64,000 nt of DNA from Macrothele yani (taxonomy: Eukaryota > Arthropoda > Arachnida > Araneae > Macrothelidae): the NCBI GenBank assembly GCA_039090855.1, contig CM076995.1, positions 119,920,270-119,984,269 on the forward strand. Direction: 5' to 3'. The notes beneath the pieces are model-generated. The model had not been told where the DNA came from, searched no databases, and worked only from the letters and a program-made list of their open reading frames with translations. A program made the translations under genes and the position numbers. Positions 21,456 through 33,568 of the stretch are shown here, one piece after another; position 1 is the first letter of the stretch; every line of letters starts with the position of its first letter.

Positions 21456-21970
21456 AGCTTCCTGAACCTGTTGTTAAACGTGTGCACTTCGAGCACAAGG
21501 TGATGCTGTGTGTCAGGTGGAATTTCGAGGGGATGATCCATTATGAAATTGTTCCAGATGGTCGAACCATCAATGCCAACCTCTACTCTGAACAGCTGGA
21601 CAGGATGTATGCTGTTTTGGAGGAGACGTACCCAGCATTGGTGAACAGAAAGTGCGCTCTCCTACAGCAGGGCAACGCTCGGCCTCATATTGCGTGAACG
21701 ACCTGGGCAAAAACTCCAGGAACTTGAGGGCATCGAACTGATGCCACACCCAGCATATAGTTCGAACCTTGGCCTGTCGGATTATTACTTGTTCCAGTCC
21801 ATGGCCCACTTTTTTCGCAGGTGGCACTTCAACAACTAGGAGGAGGTGGCAGCTGGGGTGAAAGAGTTCTTCGCCTCGAAAGACAAGAACTGGTACCGTC
21901 GTGGAATCAAAGAACTGGCAGACAGATGGCTAAAGACGGTGTAACACGATGGCCTATACTTTAAATGCTA
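21456..21970 (+). pseudogene. mariner transposase C-terminal half
   Basis: HKVMLCVRWNFEGMIHYEIV and NANLYSEQLDRMYAVLEETY match the mariner (SETMAR-like) catalytic core, followed by QQGNARPHIA (the QDNARPH block carrying the second Asp, here with Asp changed to Gly). After a frameshift, HPAYSSNLGLSDYYLFQSMA and VKEFFASKDKNWYRRGIKEL complete the DDD core and C-terminus. The N-terminal DNA-binding half is missing. Ends were not delimited. Confidence 0.8.
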
Positions 21971-22821
21971 GTCAGCTTTTGTCGTAAAGGTATGTATAAA
22001 GACATAAAGTGATCCAAATATTGCAAAACTTTTGACTCACCCTCTGTATTACATATGCCCAGTTCTATACTGTAGTGACCAGTGGCCACTTGTAAAATGC
22101 TTGACCACATAGTAAGTCTTTGTCTCGCCTTGTCATTTGTCTCTTCAATGCAGTTTTCCACCACACATCTGAATTCAGATATTGGAACACCGTTTTTGGT
22201 GACACGAGTACTGCTGCACAACTTTGTAATTGTAACTTTTCTGTCTGCAATATTTCACAATTTTTTGTTTCACATTTTGCTGCTGAGGCACTGTAATTGC
22301 ACTTACTGGGAAAAGCTCATACCTTCTTTCCTATACAATTAATTCCCCTACTTCCACGTTGGTTGTATTATTTGTTCTCAAATAATTGTCTTAGGTAAAG
22401 ACTTTGCACACCAGTATGTAGGTATATATATATATATATAAAGAAATATATGTCCCTCTTTTACTTAATTAGAGTTGGCTTTTAAATTTTAGGTTTCTGA
22501 CCTTCAGTCATTACACAAATTTAATTTGTACAGACTGCCTAGCAATCCCCGAGCCTTCCCTTCCCTTCCCCTTATTTAAACAAGCAAAATGGTTCGTTTT
22601 AAAAAGTGAGATTTTATTTTGGTTTCTGCCTGTGAACTGAAGTTTTATGTAATTTTGGATTCAAATGCATTGTTTTTATTTTTTAAAGTAATACATTTAG
22701 TGCCGCTTGTTCGATAGGGGTTCTGATGCTGAATGTTGCGTTAGCACAGTAGTTCCCAACAACCTTTTTGCCTTGTGAACCCCTTTCAACATTCTATTTT
22801 TATTGCGAGTCCTTCTACCTA
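21971..22821. other. No gene recognised; short AT repeat
   Basis: Contains an (AT)n tract at about 22425-22441 and otherwise unremarkable AT-rich sequence, ending at the left terminus of the pogo element. Confidence 0.4.
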
Positions 22822-23477
22822 CCGTATTTGCCGGCGTATAAGACACACTTTTTTCCCCCAAAAATACTGTCTGAAAATGGGGTGCGTCTTACACTCCGGC
22901 AAATATATAGTATTTTTTAGGGAATGCATAGTAAGTGGAAGTTACGCAACCCATGTGAACTGTTGCCTACCCCAACAGCCATGTGACCACCATTGGGCCG
23001 ATCCATTTTCAAGGTGAGAATTGCAGTGCACCGCACTCACTGTGGAGTGAAAACTAAGGAGAGAATTTTACTTGCGTCAGCATGATGTGTTCTTATCACC
23101 ACATTGAGAGCAAGGTTTCACAGCATTGATGAGCCTGTTTGAACTGGCCAATGTATGATTTCAATCGAGCAAAACAGTAGCTATTGTACGCGTAGTGTTT
23201 TTCCTGGCATAACACAGCAGTTCTTGACTGTGTGGAAATCAGTTCGTATTTTAAAATTGCAGTAAATCACAAACATTTCTGTTTTGTAAGTCATGTCCCG
23301 CAGGCATTGCTAAGGCATAGCATTTAAACACAAAGTAATCCAGTCTGCGAAAAAAATGGCAACAGAGCAGCAGGACCCTTTGGGTCGCCGCTAACTGAAA
23401 AAATGATTCATACTTGGAGAAAACAAGAGACAGGACTAAATGAGGCAAAAAACAGTAAGCATACAAATTTTGAAGAT

Positions 23478-23849
23478 GACAATCCATTTTTTGGTGTAAA
23501 TATGACAAGGATGGTAAGTCAGATAATATCCGAAAACTTCGTTGTCCTGGAGCGGGAATCGATCCCGCATCTCCCAGATAGCGCCTGGGTATGCTAACCG
23601 CTACACCACCCAGAACAACCAAGTCTCAAGTTTCTGAATAATTTGAATATAATCATCACAGGATTCGCTAGTCGAAGCAACCGGCATTCATGTTTAGCGA
23701 ATCTGGAGGTTAAGAATCCTATCCCGTGATTGCCCGGAAGAGCAGATAAATCATGAATGGCAAACAGGATTACACCATTAAGACTCACAACTCCTTTGTG
23801 AAGATTATTAAGCATAATCTTTGCAAAGGAGTCCTGAAATGACTAAAAC
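23478..23849. mobile_element. 372-bp structured insertion with 8-bp TSD, family unknown
   Basis: Direct repeat TTGAAGAT at 23470-23477 and 23850-23857. Deleting the unit plus one repeat restores the pogo reading KHTNFEDLKTWVLEQ. No terminal inverted repeat is seen (ends GACAATCC... and ...GACTAAAAC). Inside are a cloverleaf-capable tRNA-like sequence (minus strand), a hairpin GATTCGCTA...TAGCGAATC (23661-23703) and a 16-bp imperfect stem CCTTTGTGAAGATTAT/ATAATCTTTGCAAAGG (23791-23827). Confidence 0.7.
23545..23615 (-). tRNA. tRNA-like cloverleaf, probably pseudogene
   Basis: On the minus strand a 71-nt cloverleaf can be drawn: acceptor TTCTGGG/TCCAGGA (7 pairs, some G-T), box A TGGTGTAGCGGTTAGC, anticodon stem CCCAG/CTGGG, T stem GCGGG/CCCGC with box B GGATCGATTCCC. 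The anticodon loop GCGCTAT lacks U33 and would give GCT, which does not fit a short-variable-arm tRNA (GCT is serine, class II). A relic or a tRNA-like module of a mobile element is more likely than a working tRNA. Confidence 0.5.
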
Positions 23850-24492
23850 TTGAAGATCTAAAAACGTGGGTACTAGAACAAAGAAGAGCAGGGATTTCAG
23901 TATCTACGAATATGGTTATTCACAAAGCAAAAGGTATGGCAGAAGCAGTGGCGACTTTTGGGAGGAGACAAGGGAGGCAGTGCTTCCTCAGAATTTTAAT
24001 ACTCTTAGTTAGAATTATTCGTTTTGTTCATTCAGTACTTTGGGGCATAGGAGAGCGAAAGTTTATGCTAGTTAACTGTTTTGAATTAAATGTCGTCCAT
24101 GCGTTCATTCAGTTTTTTAAATTGACGCTTTTGGAAAACAATCGGTAGCGCATAGTTGCGAAATGTCCTCAGCTTGCGATCCCATGTCCGTGAGGCAGGA
24201 AGCGAAATGCCTCTCGTAGATTTTGCGCCAAACCTGTTTACTTCCACTGAATCAGTAGATCCGAAGGGTAGGCGGTGGAACGGTGAACACAAAGAGCGCA
24301 CGCGCACCGTGGACTTTGTTATCTTGCCTCACTGGAACAGCCGTTTCCCTGTAGGCAGCTCCACTGCAACTCCTCATTCTGACAGCTTCAAGAGGCATTA
24401 CATAGCGCCTTCTTCCTAGTTGCTTTTTTTCCCACACTAATGTTTGTGTAACTAATTTTATTTATGTTTTATGAAGAGTTGTTTGTCAGACC

Positions 24493-26560
24493 ATGGCCTC
24501 GGCTTCAAACATATCTAATATGGTGGAGAGCTTACTGGAAAAGCCTTTCAGTAAGAGAGATTTTGAAGAAAAGAATCAAATTAAAAATTATGGTAGGCCT
24601 ACTCCTGAAATAAAAAAGATGGCTTCAAAGGGCAAAACTTCAAACAGAGGTTTTAATATTGACTGGTACAAAAAAGAACAATGGCAAACTGGTAGTGAAT
24701 CAACGAACAAACTATATTGTTGGCCATGTTTGCTGTTTCCTGTGAGTGGCAATGAAGTCTGGCAAGAGAAAAGCTTCAATGATTTGAAAAACTTACCACG
24801 TGCTTTGGACAGGCACAAAAAGTGCAAAGATCACATTCTGGCACTTGTTAAATTAGAGTTGCTAGGCAAAACAAGGATAGCCTACTCTCTCAATGAAGCG
24901 AGGAGAACAAGTGTCTTACATCATAATGAAAAAGTAAGAAATAATCGTGATGTAATGAAGAAGTTGATTGATATTACAACAAGAGCTCCCATTTCGTGGA
25001 CACGACGAAAGCGAAGTCTCTGAAAATAAGGGAAATTACCTCGAGATGATTGATTTACTCTCCAAGAGTAACGAAACATTGAGAGTGTTTATGGAGAATA
25101 GTACAACATTTTCAGGAACTTTAAAAACAATATAGAATGATTTGATCGAATCAGTTGATCATATAGTTAAGAACAAAATCAATGCAGATATTGAAAATGC
25201 CCAGGTTTTTCTTGGCAGATTGATGAAGCGACAGACATTAGCTCCCTGCACAAGTATCAATTATAGTTCGATTCATGAAAGATAGAGTACCAGTAGAAAG
25301 ATTCTTGGGATTTTTTGACGTAAGTTCTGATCGGTGCGCTGCTTCGCTTAAAGAATTACTGGATCATGAGCTGGAAAGATTTAGCTGCAAAGAAAAACTA
25401 GTTGCACAGACATATGATGGTGCAGCAGTGATGGCATCAGAGCACGGAGGAATTACGTTTTTTTTTTTTTTTGCAAATTTAAATGCAATTTGTGCATTCT
25501 TTTCCAAATCGACAAAGCGTGTTCATTTACTAGAATCTGTTGGTGGACCCAGACCACCTCGTGTATTACAGACCAGGTGGAACTTCAAATCTCGTTCAGT
25601 GTTTACCATAGGTGACCACATGTTGCTGCTATTAAAGTATTTGAAAAAATTGAGGATGATTCCAACTATGATGATGAGACAATTCACAAAGCAGCAGGAC
25701 TAAAACGGTGGTTTCAAGATTTTAATTTCGTTTTTCTTTTCTTCTCATATAAAAAAATATTTGTTTTAACTGAGGTTACTTTTTCTGTACTGCAATCAAA
25801 TAGTTCCGATGTTACATTCTGTAACAAACGAATTACTGGCTTATGTAAAAAATGTTGTACTTTCGAGATCAAAGACAGTTTGATGATGTCTATCATAACG
25901 TGTGCAGATTGATAATATCTATCATAACGTGTGCAGATTGATAATATCTATCATAACGTGTGTTTCTCCAAATAAAAGATTTAAAGGAAGTAATGATATT
26001 CCACCTACCGTGCAATACAAAAGACTGTATTATGAAGTAATAGACAATGTTACAACTCAGTTAAAATGCCGGTTTTATGACATTGAGAAATTAAAATTTC
26101 TTCAGCTGGTCGATGTACACTGCTTTGAAGTTCATTCTAGAATTTTTCCTGAACATTGTTTTAAAGCTCTGCTTCAAACTTCTGAAAAATACTTTAGGTT
26201 CTGTATTCAGACAGAGATCTGTGGAACAATGCCAAAAGTACAACAGATCTTCTATCTACCATATACAATAATAATCTAGCACAGGCACTGCTAGAGTTGT
26301 TTAGACTTCTTTCATTCGTAGTAACAATTCCTCCAACATCGGCCTCTGTGGAACGCAATTTTTCGTTCCCGAAGAAGATAAAAAAAGATACAAGAGAAAC
26401 TCCATTGGGCAAGAAAAGTTGTCAAGTTTATCAGTTCTGTCCATCGAGAAGGAGCTTGTGAAGAGGATGGAAGCAGAACAGACATGGTATGACCATATAA
26501 TAAATCACTTCGCCAAACAGAAAGAACGAAAGATAGACCTCATATACAAGACAATATAAG
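24493..26560 (+). pseudogene. hAT-C transposase, ZMYM1-like, broken
   Basis: ATG 24493 opens MASASNISNMVESLLEKPFS, then the TTF-type zinc finger region (FNIDWYKKEQW, KLYCWPCLLFP, HKKCKDH). After a stop at 25021 the RNase H-like core follows in other frames: FLGFFDVSSDR, AQTYDGAAVMASEHGG (catalytic Asp region), FFSKSTKRVHLLESV and LQTRWNFKSRSV. The C-terminal dimerisation domain is at about 26270-26460 (LLSFVVTIPPTSASVERNFS). A T18 run at 25460 sits inside the coding region where the catalytic domain should continue. At least four frame breaks. Confidence 0.85.
25887..25965 (+). repeat. Short tandem repeat, about three 31-bp units
   Basis: TCTATCATAACGTGTGCAGA followed by TTGATAATA occurs in tandem nearly three times inside the broken hAT-C transposase, disrupting its frame. 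Confidence 0.85.
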
Positions 26561-27272
26561 CGTAAGGTAAGCTTTCTCTCTTGTTGTATAGGTGCAGAAG
26601 TTTTCAAGACATTTTTCTTTTGGCGTCAGTGAAGGTAGAGGTGTATATAGAATTTCATTTGAGATGAAAAAGATGTATAGTTCAGTCTGGCTTTTTATCT
26701 TCTGTTGATCTCTTTAATAAAAAAAACTATTTCGATGCAATATATTTCATATTCAAACTGGCTTAACAGTTCCCAAATAGTCCAAAAGGGCAATTCAGAC
26801 TGAGAAAAAATATATTTAGGCAAAGGGCTGGAATCTTACATACAGGTTTTGTGTTGGTCTCAAAGTCATGTAAAACGTGCGTCTCCGGTAAAATCTTTAT
26901 AAATTTTTTCACAGGTCACGTTACTTATTTTATACTTCGCACATGAGAAAGTAAATAAGCCCCCCAGAAAACCAACCTCAACGTCTTCGTTGTGGGGTGG
27001 TGGAAACAGGTGGATTAGATGCTGTGATTCACAGTATCTCCTCTTTTGGAGCGTCCGAAACATGCTGGCTAACTGAGGCTCTGGTCTACCTAAGCCAAGG
27101 TGTGAGGTATCGTGCTGAGGGCTGAATGATACTGAGGTAATAAAAATATCAGTATCGTTAACGATTCCTTCAGGGCACCAGGAGAAACCCTGTCGTAATT
27201 AGCCTTCCACCCGGGATAGGAGGATTACCGGGTGATGACTTTTTATTTTCCTCCAGTTTCGTGGGACCAAAT

Positions 27273-28466
27273 ATGGAAACTTTTTTGGACACAACAAAAC
27301 CTGGGTTAGGGTCTGACTTAGTCAGTACCCAACCTAAAAAAGCAGCATCTTCCCAGCCAAGGCCGGGATCTGTTGATCCTGAGGTGAGGCCCAGTTGCGG
27401 GAACACCTCTCAGGCTAAGGCGGGGGAAGTTGTTTCGCAAAAGCAAACAAGACATCTGGAGGCAGCAAGTAATACCGGGTTGCCAAAAGAGTCTGTGGTT
27501 GCTAGTGAAGCTGGTAGCAGCAAGGAAGGGTTGTAACTTAGCAAGACTGCTAAGCGCAACATCGGGAGGAAGTTAGCAAGGCAGATGAAGGGTCAAACTG
27601 ACAAGGAGTCGAGTTCAGTGGGACCCACATCTGTAGATACTTCTCCACCGGTGGTGGACAAGAAAGGCAAGAGGCAGAGATCTGTTCTCTCTACCCCTTG
27701 TCCAGATGTGAGGAAGCCGACCAAAAGAGTAGGGACGAGTCTCGTCCCAGCACTTATGGTGAGACTGTTTCCACTGTTAGGATGGCCATCGTGAAGGAAA
27801 ACTTCCCGAACGAGTGGCTTGATGACAGTGAGGTTGGGAATATTCAGGAGGAGCTTTTGAGGCGGGTGGATGGTTCTCAAGTAGGAGAGCCTCTACCGCG
27901 CATCAAGAGCTTTTCCCTGAACTCTGGAGCTCTTGTTTACCTTTGTGAGAACGAGGGAACAGGGCAATGGCTAACATCAGCCTTTGAAAAAAAATGATAA
28001 GGTTTTGAGGGGCACGGGGCTCAAGGTGATGAGGGCCAGTGATCTTCCAAAACCGATCAAGGTTGCCTTTAGGACAAGGGATATTTGGACCAAGGATCCA
28101 AACGTCCTCTGCAGTAGGTTGTGTGCCTACAACAGCATTTTGCACACAAACCACTGGAGGGTGTTGGATTGGGTACAAGATCCTAAGGCCGTCAGGTGGA
28201 TTTTCCAGATAGACAGGGAATCGGCTAAAGCCATTGCCGAAGCCAGGTTCACTGCCTACACTGGGGTCGATGAGGGTCAATTTAAAGTACTACATGATCC
28301 TCACGGCCCTAGCACTTCAAAGGAGGACACAGAAATGGAAGAGCCTCATTCTGCAGTTGTGGAGCCAGAAACAACTGCATTGTCTTCCCCTGGCCATGGT
28401 CTGGAAGCAGGAAAGGTCTCAGGTCCAGTTGTAGTTGGGGGGGGGAGACTGAGGAGGTGGATGTGA
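27273..28466 (+). pseudogene. LINE-C ORF1, gag-like, frameshifted
   Basis: The first ATG in the open frame is 27273. The N-terminal part is Ser/Lys/Pro-rich and disordered (to 27536, stop). The conserved part reads AIVKENFPNEWLDDSEVGNI and LPRIKSFSLNSGALVYLCEN (27780-27950), then after another shift MRASDLPKPIKVAFRTRDIW and WRVLDWVQDPKAVRWIFQID (28030-28210), matching the DUF4780-type nucleic-acid-binding domain of arthropod LINE ORF1 proteins. It would package LINE RNA. Three or more frame changes inactivate it. Confidence 0.75.
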
Positions 28467-28574
28467 TGGGCCTGGGCGATGTCCATGAAGGTGTGGAGCT
28501 GGTTTCCAGCACCCACCAGGGGGATTCTGACCCGGCTGATCCTTCTACCACTTAGTCTCCATGCCTATCTCACA

Positions 28575-31500
28575 ATGGAGAACTGCATGAAATGTATCCA
28601 GATCAATCTTCACCATAGGTGGTCTGCATCTGCTACTTTGTGCTGCAGACTGGCTGCGGAGGATGTTGATCTGGCTTTCATGCAAGAGCCATGGATACAT
28701 AATGAGAACATCCTGGGCTTACAAGGAGCAGGCTTTACCGTCTTTTATAATACATCAAGTAGGAGACCAAGGACCTGTATACTGGTGAGCAAAAGACATC
28801 ATGCTATGCCACTTCCTGAGTTTACCACAGGTGACACAACCGTGATTAAACTTTTTATGTCATCTGATAGTGGCAGAGAAGAGCTGTTTGCCGTCTCTGC
28901 ATACTTACCATTTGATGAACCTGAACCACCTCCTTCTCAGGAGGTAAGAGACATTGTCCACTTCTGTGGGTCAGGTGGAAGACGCCTCATCATCTGCTGT
29001 GATGCCAATGCTCACCATATCATGTGGGGGAGCAGCGACTGCAACAGACGATGGGACAACCTTTTGGAATATTTGGTAAGTACTAAACTTTATATTCTTA
29101 ATCGAGGCAATCAGCCCACTGTTATTATTTCTAATAGAAGTGAAGTCATTGACCTCACCCTCTGTAGTGCTAACATGTTTGACCGCATTATTAAATGGCG
29201 TGTATCTAGTGAACCTTCATTGTCTGATCATAGATATATTTGCTTTTCAGTTACCGATGTAAGACAACAGCTGGTGCAAGTCAGAAATCCCAGAAGGACC
29301 AATTGGATTGGCTTCAGGGAAGATCTGGCGGCACATATTGGAGGCATGGAATTTAACATGCGACTCGGTGTTAGATCTCGAGTTAGCCGTTGACCAGTTG
29401 CAACGGCCTATTCTCGAATCTTACCACCAAAACTGTCAGGCCAAGACTGCTAGCTTACCAAGGCAAGTTCCTTGGTGGAATAAACAGCTTAACAGTCTTA
29501 GAGCCAAAAACTAGAAGGCTTTTTAATAAAGCCAAACGTACTGGTGAGTGGACGGTATATAAGACTACCCTTACACAGTACAACAAAGCAATTAGAGAGG
29601 CAAAAAGAGCCTCTTGGAGAGATTTCTGTGGAAGTATTTCAGATACTCCCAGTACTGCCAGATTTATGAAAATCATGGCTAAGAACAATGCAAATTGCCT
29701 GAACACCATCAAATTGGTTGATGGGAGCTTCACAAAAACTGGTAAAGAAACACTAACAGAAATGCTAGGTGTACACTTTCCAGATTCAAGCATAATTGAC
29801 CCCAATGGCGTACGCACAGCTGTCCTTCAGCACCGACGTGGAAAAAAGGAGGACTGGAGGGTTGCCAGGGAGGTGGTCAATTATTCTAGGATTAAGTCGT
29901 CCATTAATTCTTTTGAACCATTTAAATCACCTGGCTGTGATGGAATTGTTCCCATCTTGATGCAGCAAGGACTGGAGATAATTACTCCACTCTTGTGCAA
30001 AATTTATCGGGCCTGACTTGCTCTTGGTTATATACCAAGTGCTTGGAGACAGGCTAGGGGAATATTTATTCCCAAGCCAGGTAAGTCAAATTACCAGGAG
30101 GCAAAGGCCTTTAGACCTATTAGTCTAACATCTTTCTTTCTCAAGGCTCTTGAGAGGATGGTGGATAGGCATATTAGAGAGGTGGTTTTACTTCCTAAAC
30201 CCCTTTCAAAATTTCTGTTTGCCTATCAACAGAAGCAGCTCTCCGTGGCATTGTTTGTTGCCTGTAGAAGGCTCTAGAATTTAAGGAGGTGGCATTAGCC
30301 ACTTTCCTTGATATTGAAGGTGCATTTGACAGGGTCTCTACGGAGACCATTGTGGGAGCTGTGGAAAGACATGGTGTTGATAGAACCCGTTGTCAATGGA
30401 TTAAGGCCATGCTCACAAGCAGAACGGTCGTGGCCTCGCTACTCGGGGAGACTCTGTCGATCTCCACCTGCCAGGATTGCCCTCAGGGAGGAGTTTGCTC
30501 TCCCCTGTTGTGGTGCCTGGTGGTGGATGAACTGCTAGGGATCCTGGAGGGGTCTGGTTGCGACTGTTTTGGCTATGCAGATGACGTGGCCATAATAGTC
30601 AAGGGAAAATTCCATAAAACAGTCTCGAGGGTAATGCAAAGAACACTGGGACTTGTTGAGGAATGGTGCAGGAAGGTTGGTCTATCAGTAAATCCTGACA
30701 AAACCACCCTTGTGCCTTTCACTAGAAAGAGGAATCTTGGAAACCTTGCTCTTTTTGGGAAAACAGTTCCTCTCAGTACACAGGTTAAGTACCTGGGAGT
30801 CATTTTAAACCAAGGCTTAACCTGGAAACAGCACCTAGATTACTGTATTGCCAGAGCCAAGAAAGTGTTCTGGTCATGTAGAGGTGCTATTGGCAAATCC
30901 TGGGGTCTCAACCCGGGGATCTCGCACTGGATATATACTATGGTCACTAATGGCTCAACGGTGTGGTGGCGTAGAGTTAACCTCTGCACGGTGCAGGCTG
31001 AACTTAACAAGTTACCAAGGCTGGCCTGCATAGGTATATCAGGAGCAATGAGAACTACTCCAACAGCTACATTGGAGTTGCTTCTTGATATTCTGCCACT
31101 TCACCTTCATATTGAGGGTGAGGCCATTATGGGGGCATATAGATTATGCTGCAATGGCATGTGGAGACCCTCGTTGTGGGTTGGCAGCCATACCAAGCCT
31201 ATTCAGGAGTATTTTTGTAAAGAGCCCATCTTTCAAATGGGAACCGACAATATGCTAGTAAAATATCATTTTGATAAAGCATTCAGTGTGAACTTTCCCA
31301 GTCGCAGTGAATGGGAAATGTCCTTTGTCCCTGGGTGCAGTGCTGAAACTGTTTGGTTTACTGATGGCTCCAGGAGAAACGTAGGAGTTGAAGTAGGGGA
31401 ATATTGCCTATCCAGAGGTTATGGTTCATGCCAAAGCCTTGGAAGGCATGCTACCGTGTTCCAAGCTGAGGTGTATGCTATTCTAGCATGCGCCTCAGAC

Positions 31501-32185
31501 TGCCTGATCAAAGGGTATCACAATGTGCGTATCCAGATTTGTTCAGACAGCCAGGCAGCTTTACTGGCACTTTGTCAGTGCCGCATTTCATCCGAAATTG
31601 TTTGGAACTGCCTCCAGACCCTAACTGAACTGGCAAACTGGAACAAAGTGCAACTGTTCTGGGTTCCAAGCCATAAGGGTTTTGAAGGTAATGAGAAAGC
31701 TGACTTTCTTGCTAAAGAGGGGGCAGAGCAGGCTTTTTATGGTCCAGAGCCTGCATTAGGGCTCGCCTCTGGTGTGGCCAGAGGACTAACTAAAAGGCTG
31801 CTGAGGACTAAGCAGCTTGACCTCTAGCGTGCTACCAGGGGTCAGAGGCAGGCAAAGGAACTTAATCAAGGACCCTTGCCTCATAGGGCTAAGGAACTCC
31901 TTAAACTGCCAAAAAAAGGATATTGGACTGATTGTTGGTCTACTTACAGGACACTGTCGTCTTAACATGCACCTTAATTTGATTGGGGTGAAAGAGGATC
32001 CGCTTTGTAGAGGATGCCATCTGGAAGAGGAGACTTCCTTGCATTTTCTTTGTGACTGTGCCTTTTTTGCAGCACTCAGGCTTGAACACTTTGGTACTCA
32101 CAACTTGAGACCAAGTGATCTCTCTTTAGTACTAGTCAAGAGCATTCTTGCCTTTGCTCGTGCATCTGGTCTCTTTCGAGATTAG
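28575..32185 (+). pseudogene. LINE-C ORF2: endonuclease, RT, RNase H
   Basis: ATG 28575 opens MENCMKCIQINLHH. Endonuclease blocks: DLAFMQEPWI, IICCDANAHHIMWGS, EVIDLTLCS and LSDHRYICF (to 29393). RT: KSPGCDGIVPILM, FRPISLTSFFLKALERMVD, ATFLDIEGAFDRVS, DCPQGGVCSPLLW and CFGYADDVAIIV (catalytic YADD intact). RNase H: VWFTDGSRR, FQAEVYAILA, ICSDSQAALLAL and VPSHKGFEGNEKADFLAKE. The C-terminus has CRGCHLEEETSLHFLCDC. Breaks: frameshift at about 29390, stops at about 30016, 30276 and 31827. Few lesions, so a fairly young copy. Confidence 0.88.
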
Positions 32186-33005
32186 GGCTGGGGATGCACA
32201 ATAGACCTTAGGTCGCAGTGCTGGGTCAATTTAGTATCCCCCCCCCGTTGGTACAAGTAACAAGTAAATAAAACAAATTATGTGAAAAAAATGGCATTAA
32301 ATTGAATACATTTATTTGAATCCCGGCTGAAAAGTAGTTTGCCTCCCCAGTAATTTTGGTCAAGGGCCGCTACTGGGCAGAAGACAGAGGAATCACTGAT
32401 TTCTCTGGTTCAACTTCGTGGTGTTCCATATTTATCGTGAGAAATAACCTTAGTATGCGTGTTACAACAAAAATAGCATAAAAATGCCAGTTGAACATGA
32501 GTATAAAGTTATTGAGTTTCACAGGTACATCATTAACACCAGAATACTTGGAAATTTCGAACTTTCACATATAGCAAATATGGATGAAGTCCCCCTTACA
32601 CTTGATGTTTCTTCATACAAAACGATGGATTCCAAAGGTGCAAAAACTGTTACTGTCAAAACGTCTGGTCGCGAAAAACACTTTATCACGCGCACTTATA
32701 TATCATGCTGGGCTGATGGAACAAAATTGTCGCCTTTCTTGATATTTAAGAGGAGGACATTACCCAAGGAAAGAATACCAACAGGAGTTTTTGTTCATGC
32801 GCACCCCAAAGTTTGGATGAATGAAATTGTGGATAAAAAAACTGTGGTCTAGGCATCCTGATGGACTGCTAAAAACCTTCCTTGATTTTGTGGGATAAAT
32901 TTCGATGTCACAAAACTGAAAATGTTAAGAAGAAACTTGGTGAGATGAAAACTCAGCTGTAATTCCAGGAGGTTTAACAAGCCAGCTTCAACCTGTAGAA
33001 ATTTG

Positions 33006-33568
33006 TATTGGATTGGTGTGAATGAAATGTCCGGCGCAAACGAGCAGTGGAGACAGGCCCCCACCACAGCGGAATGGAACCATCCACAGGTGTTGCGGGT
33101 ATTAAATCACAGAGTAACTATAAATAGCTAGCACATGTGTGAAGAACAAGGTTCAGTGTGTGAAGAACAGAACGTTATTGCGCTGAATTACACCAGAAAT
33201 TGCTGCAGGAACAACCGGCTTTGGTCCAGGACAATGCCTGCCTTCATGTCACACAACGAACGATGCTGACACTAAGTGCCTTGAGCTATGAAGCACTGCC
33301 TCATCCTGCCTACATCCCGGACTTGTCTCCGACAGACTTATAATCTGTTTTGTCGCCTGGATCACTTCCTGTCCGGGAAACAGTTCACGACAGACTAGGT
33401 TCAACGTGCAGTTGATGATTTTTTCGTTCATGGCCTTGCCGGACAGATGACAAAACTGTGTGTTGATGCTGAGGGAGATTATTTTGCCTAAGTAACTGTC
33501 TTACTTTTCCGTTGTCACCGTCCATGTGTGCTAGTCCTTTGCCGGACATTTCATTTGCACCAACCAAT
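33006..33568 (+). mobile_element. Short mariner copy inside pogo gene
   Basis: Inverted ends TTGGATTGGTGTGAATGAAATGTCCGGC (left) and the reverse complement of TTGGTTGGTGCAAATGAAATGTCCGGC (right). About 560 bp, retaining only the distal transposase (LVQDNACLHVTQRTML, ALPHPAYIPDLSPTDL, carrying the two later catalytic aspartates) with stops. It splits pogo between QPVEICI and INKPFK. Internally deleted and non-autonomous. Coordinates of the outermost bases are approximate. Confidence 0.85.

Larger units (their letters stand above)
27064..32275 (+). mobile_element. LINE-C, RNase H-bearing non-LTR retrotransposon
   Basis: Near full length: a leader of about 200 bp (boundary approximate), ORF1 with a DUF4780-like domain, and ORF2 with endonuclease, RT, RNase H and a C-terminal zinc-binding segment, then a 3' UTR (GGATGCACAATAGACCTTAGG) ending in an A-rich tail. 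An encoded RNase H places it in the I/Jockey/R1-related assemblage rather than with the RTE-like families A and B; the exact clade is uncertain. Inserted inside hAT-C. TSD not identified. Confidence 0.85.
23946..32375 (+). mobile_element. hAT-C DNA transposon with perfect 8-bp TSD
   Basis: TSD GGCAGAAG at 23938-23945 and 32376-32383. Ends are CAGTGGCGACTTTTGGG (left) and, reverse strand, CAGTAGCGGCCCTTGACC (right). It interrupts pogo codons that rejoin in frame. It encodes a ZMYM1-like transposase near its left end and carries a LINE of about 5.2 kb in its right half; net length about 3.2 kb. Confidence 0.92.

Noticed and set aside
23545..23615. Functional tRNA gene
   Set aside because: Although a cloverleaf forms, U33 is missing, the anticodon is inconsistent with the tRNA class, and it lies in a 372-bp insertion.
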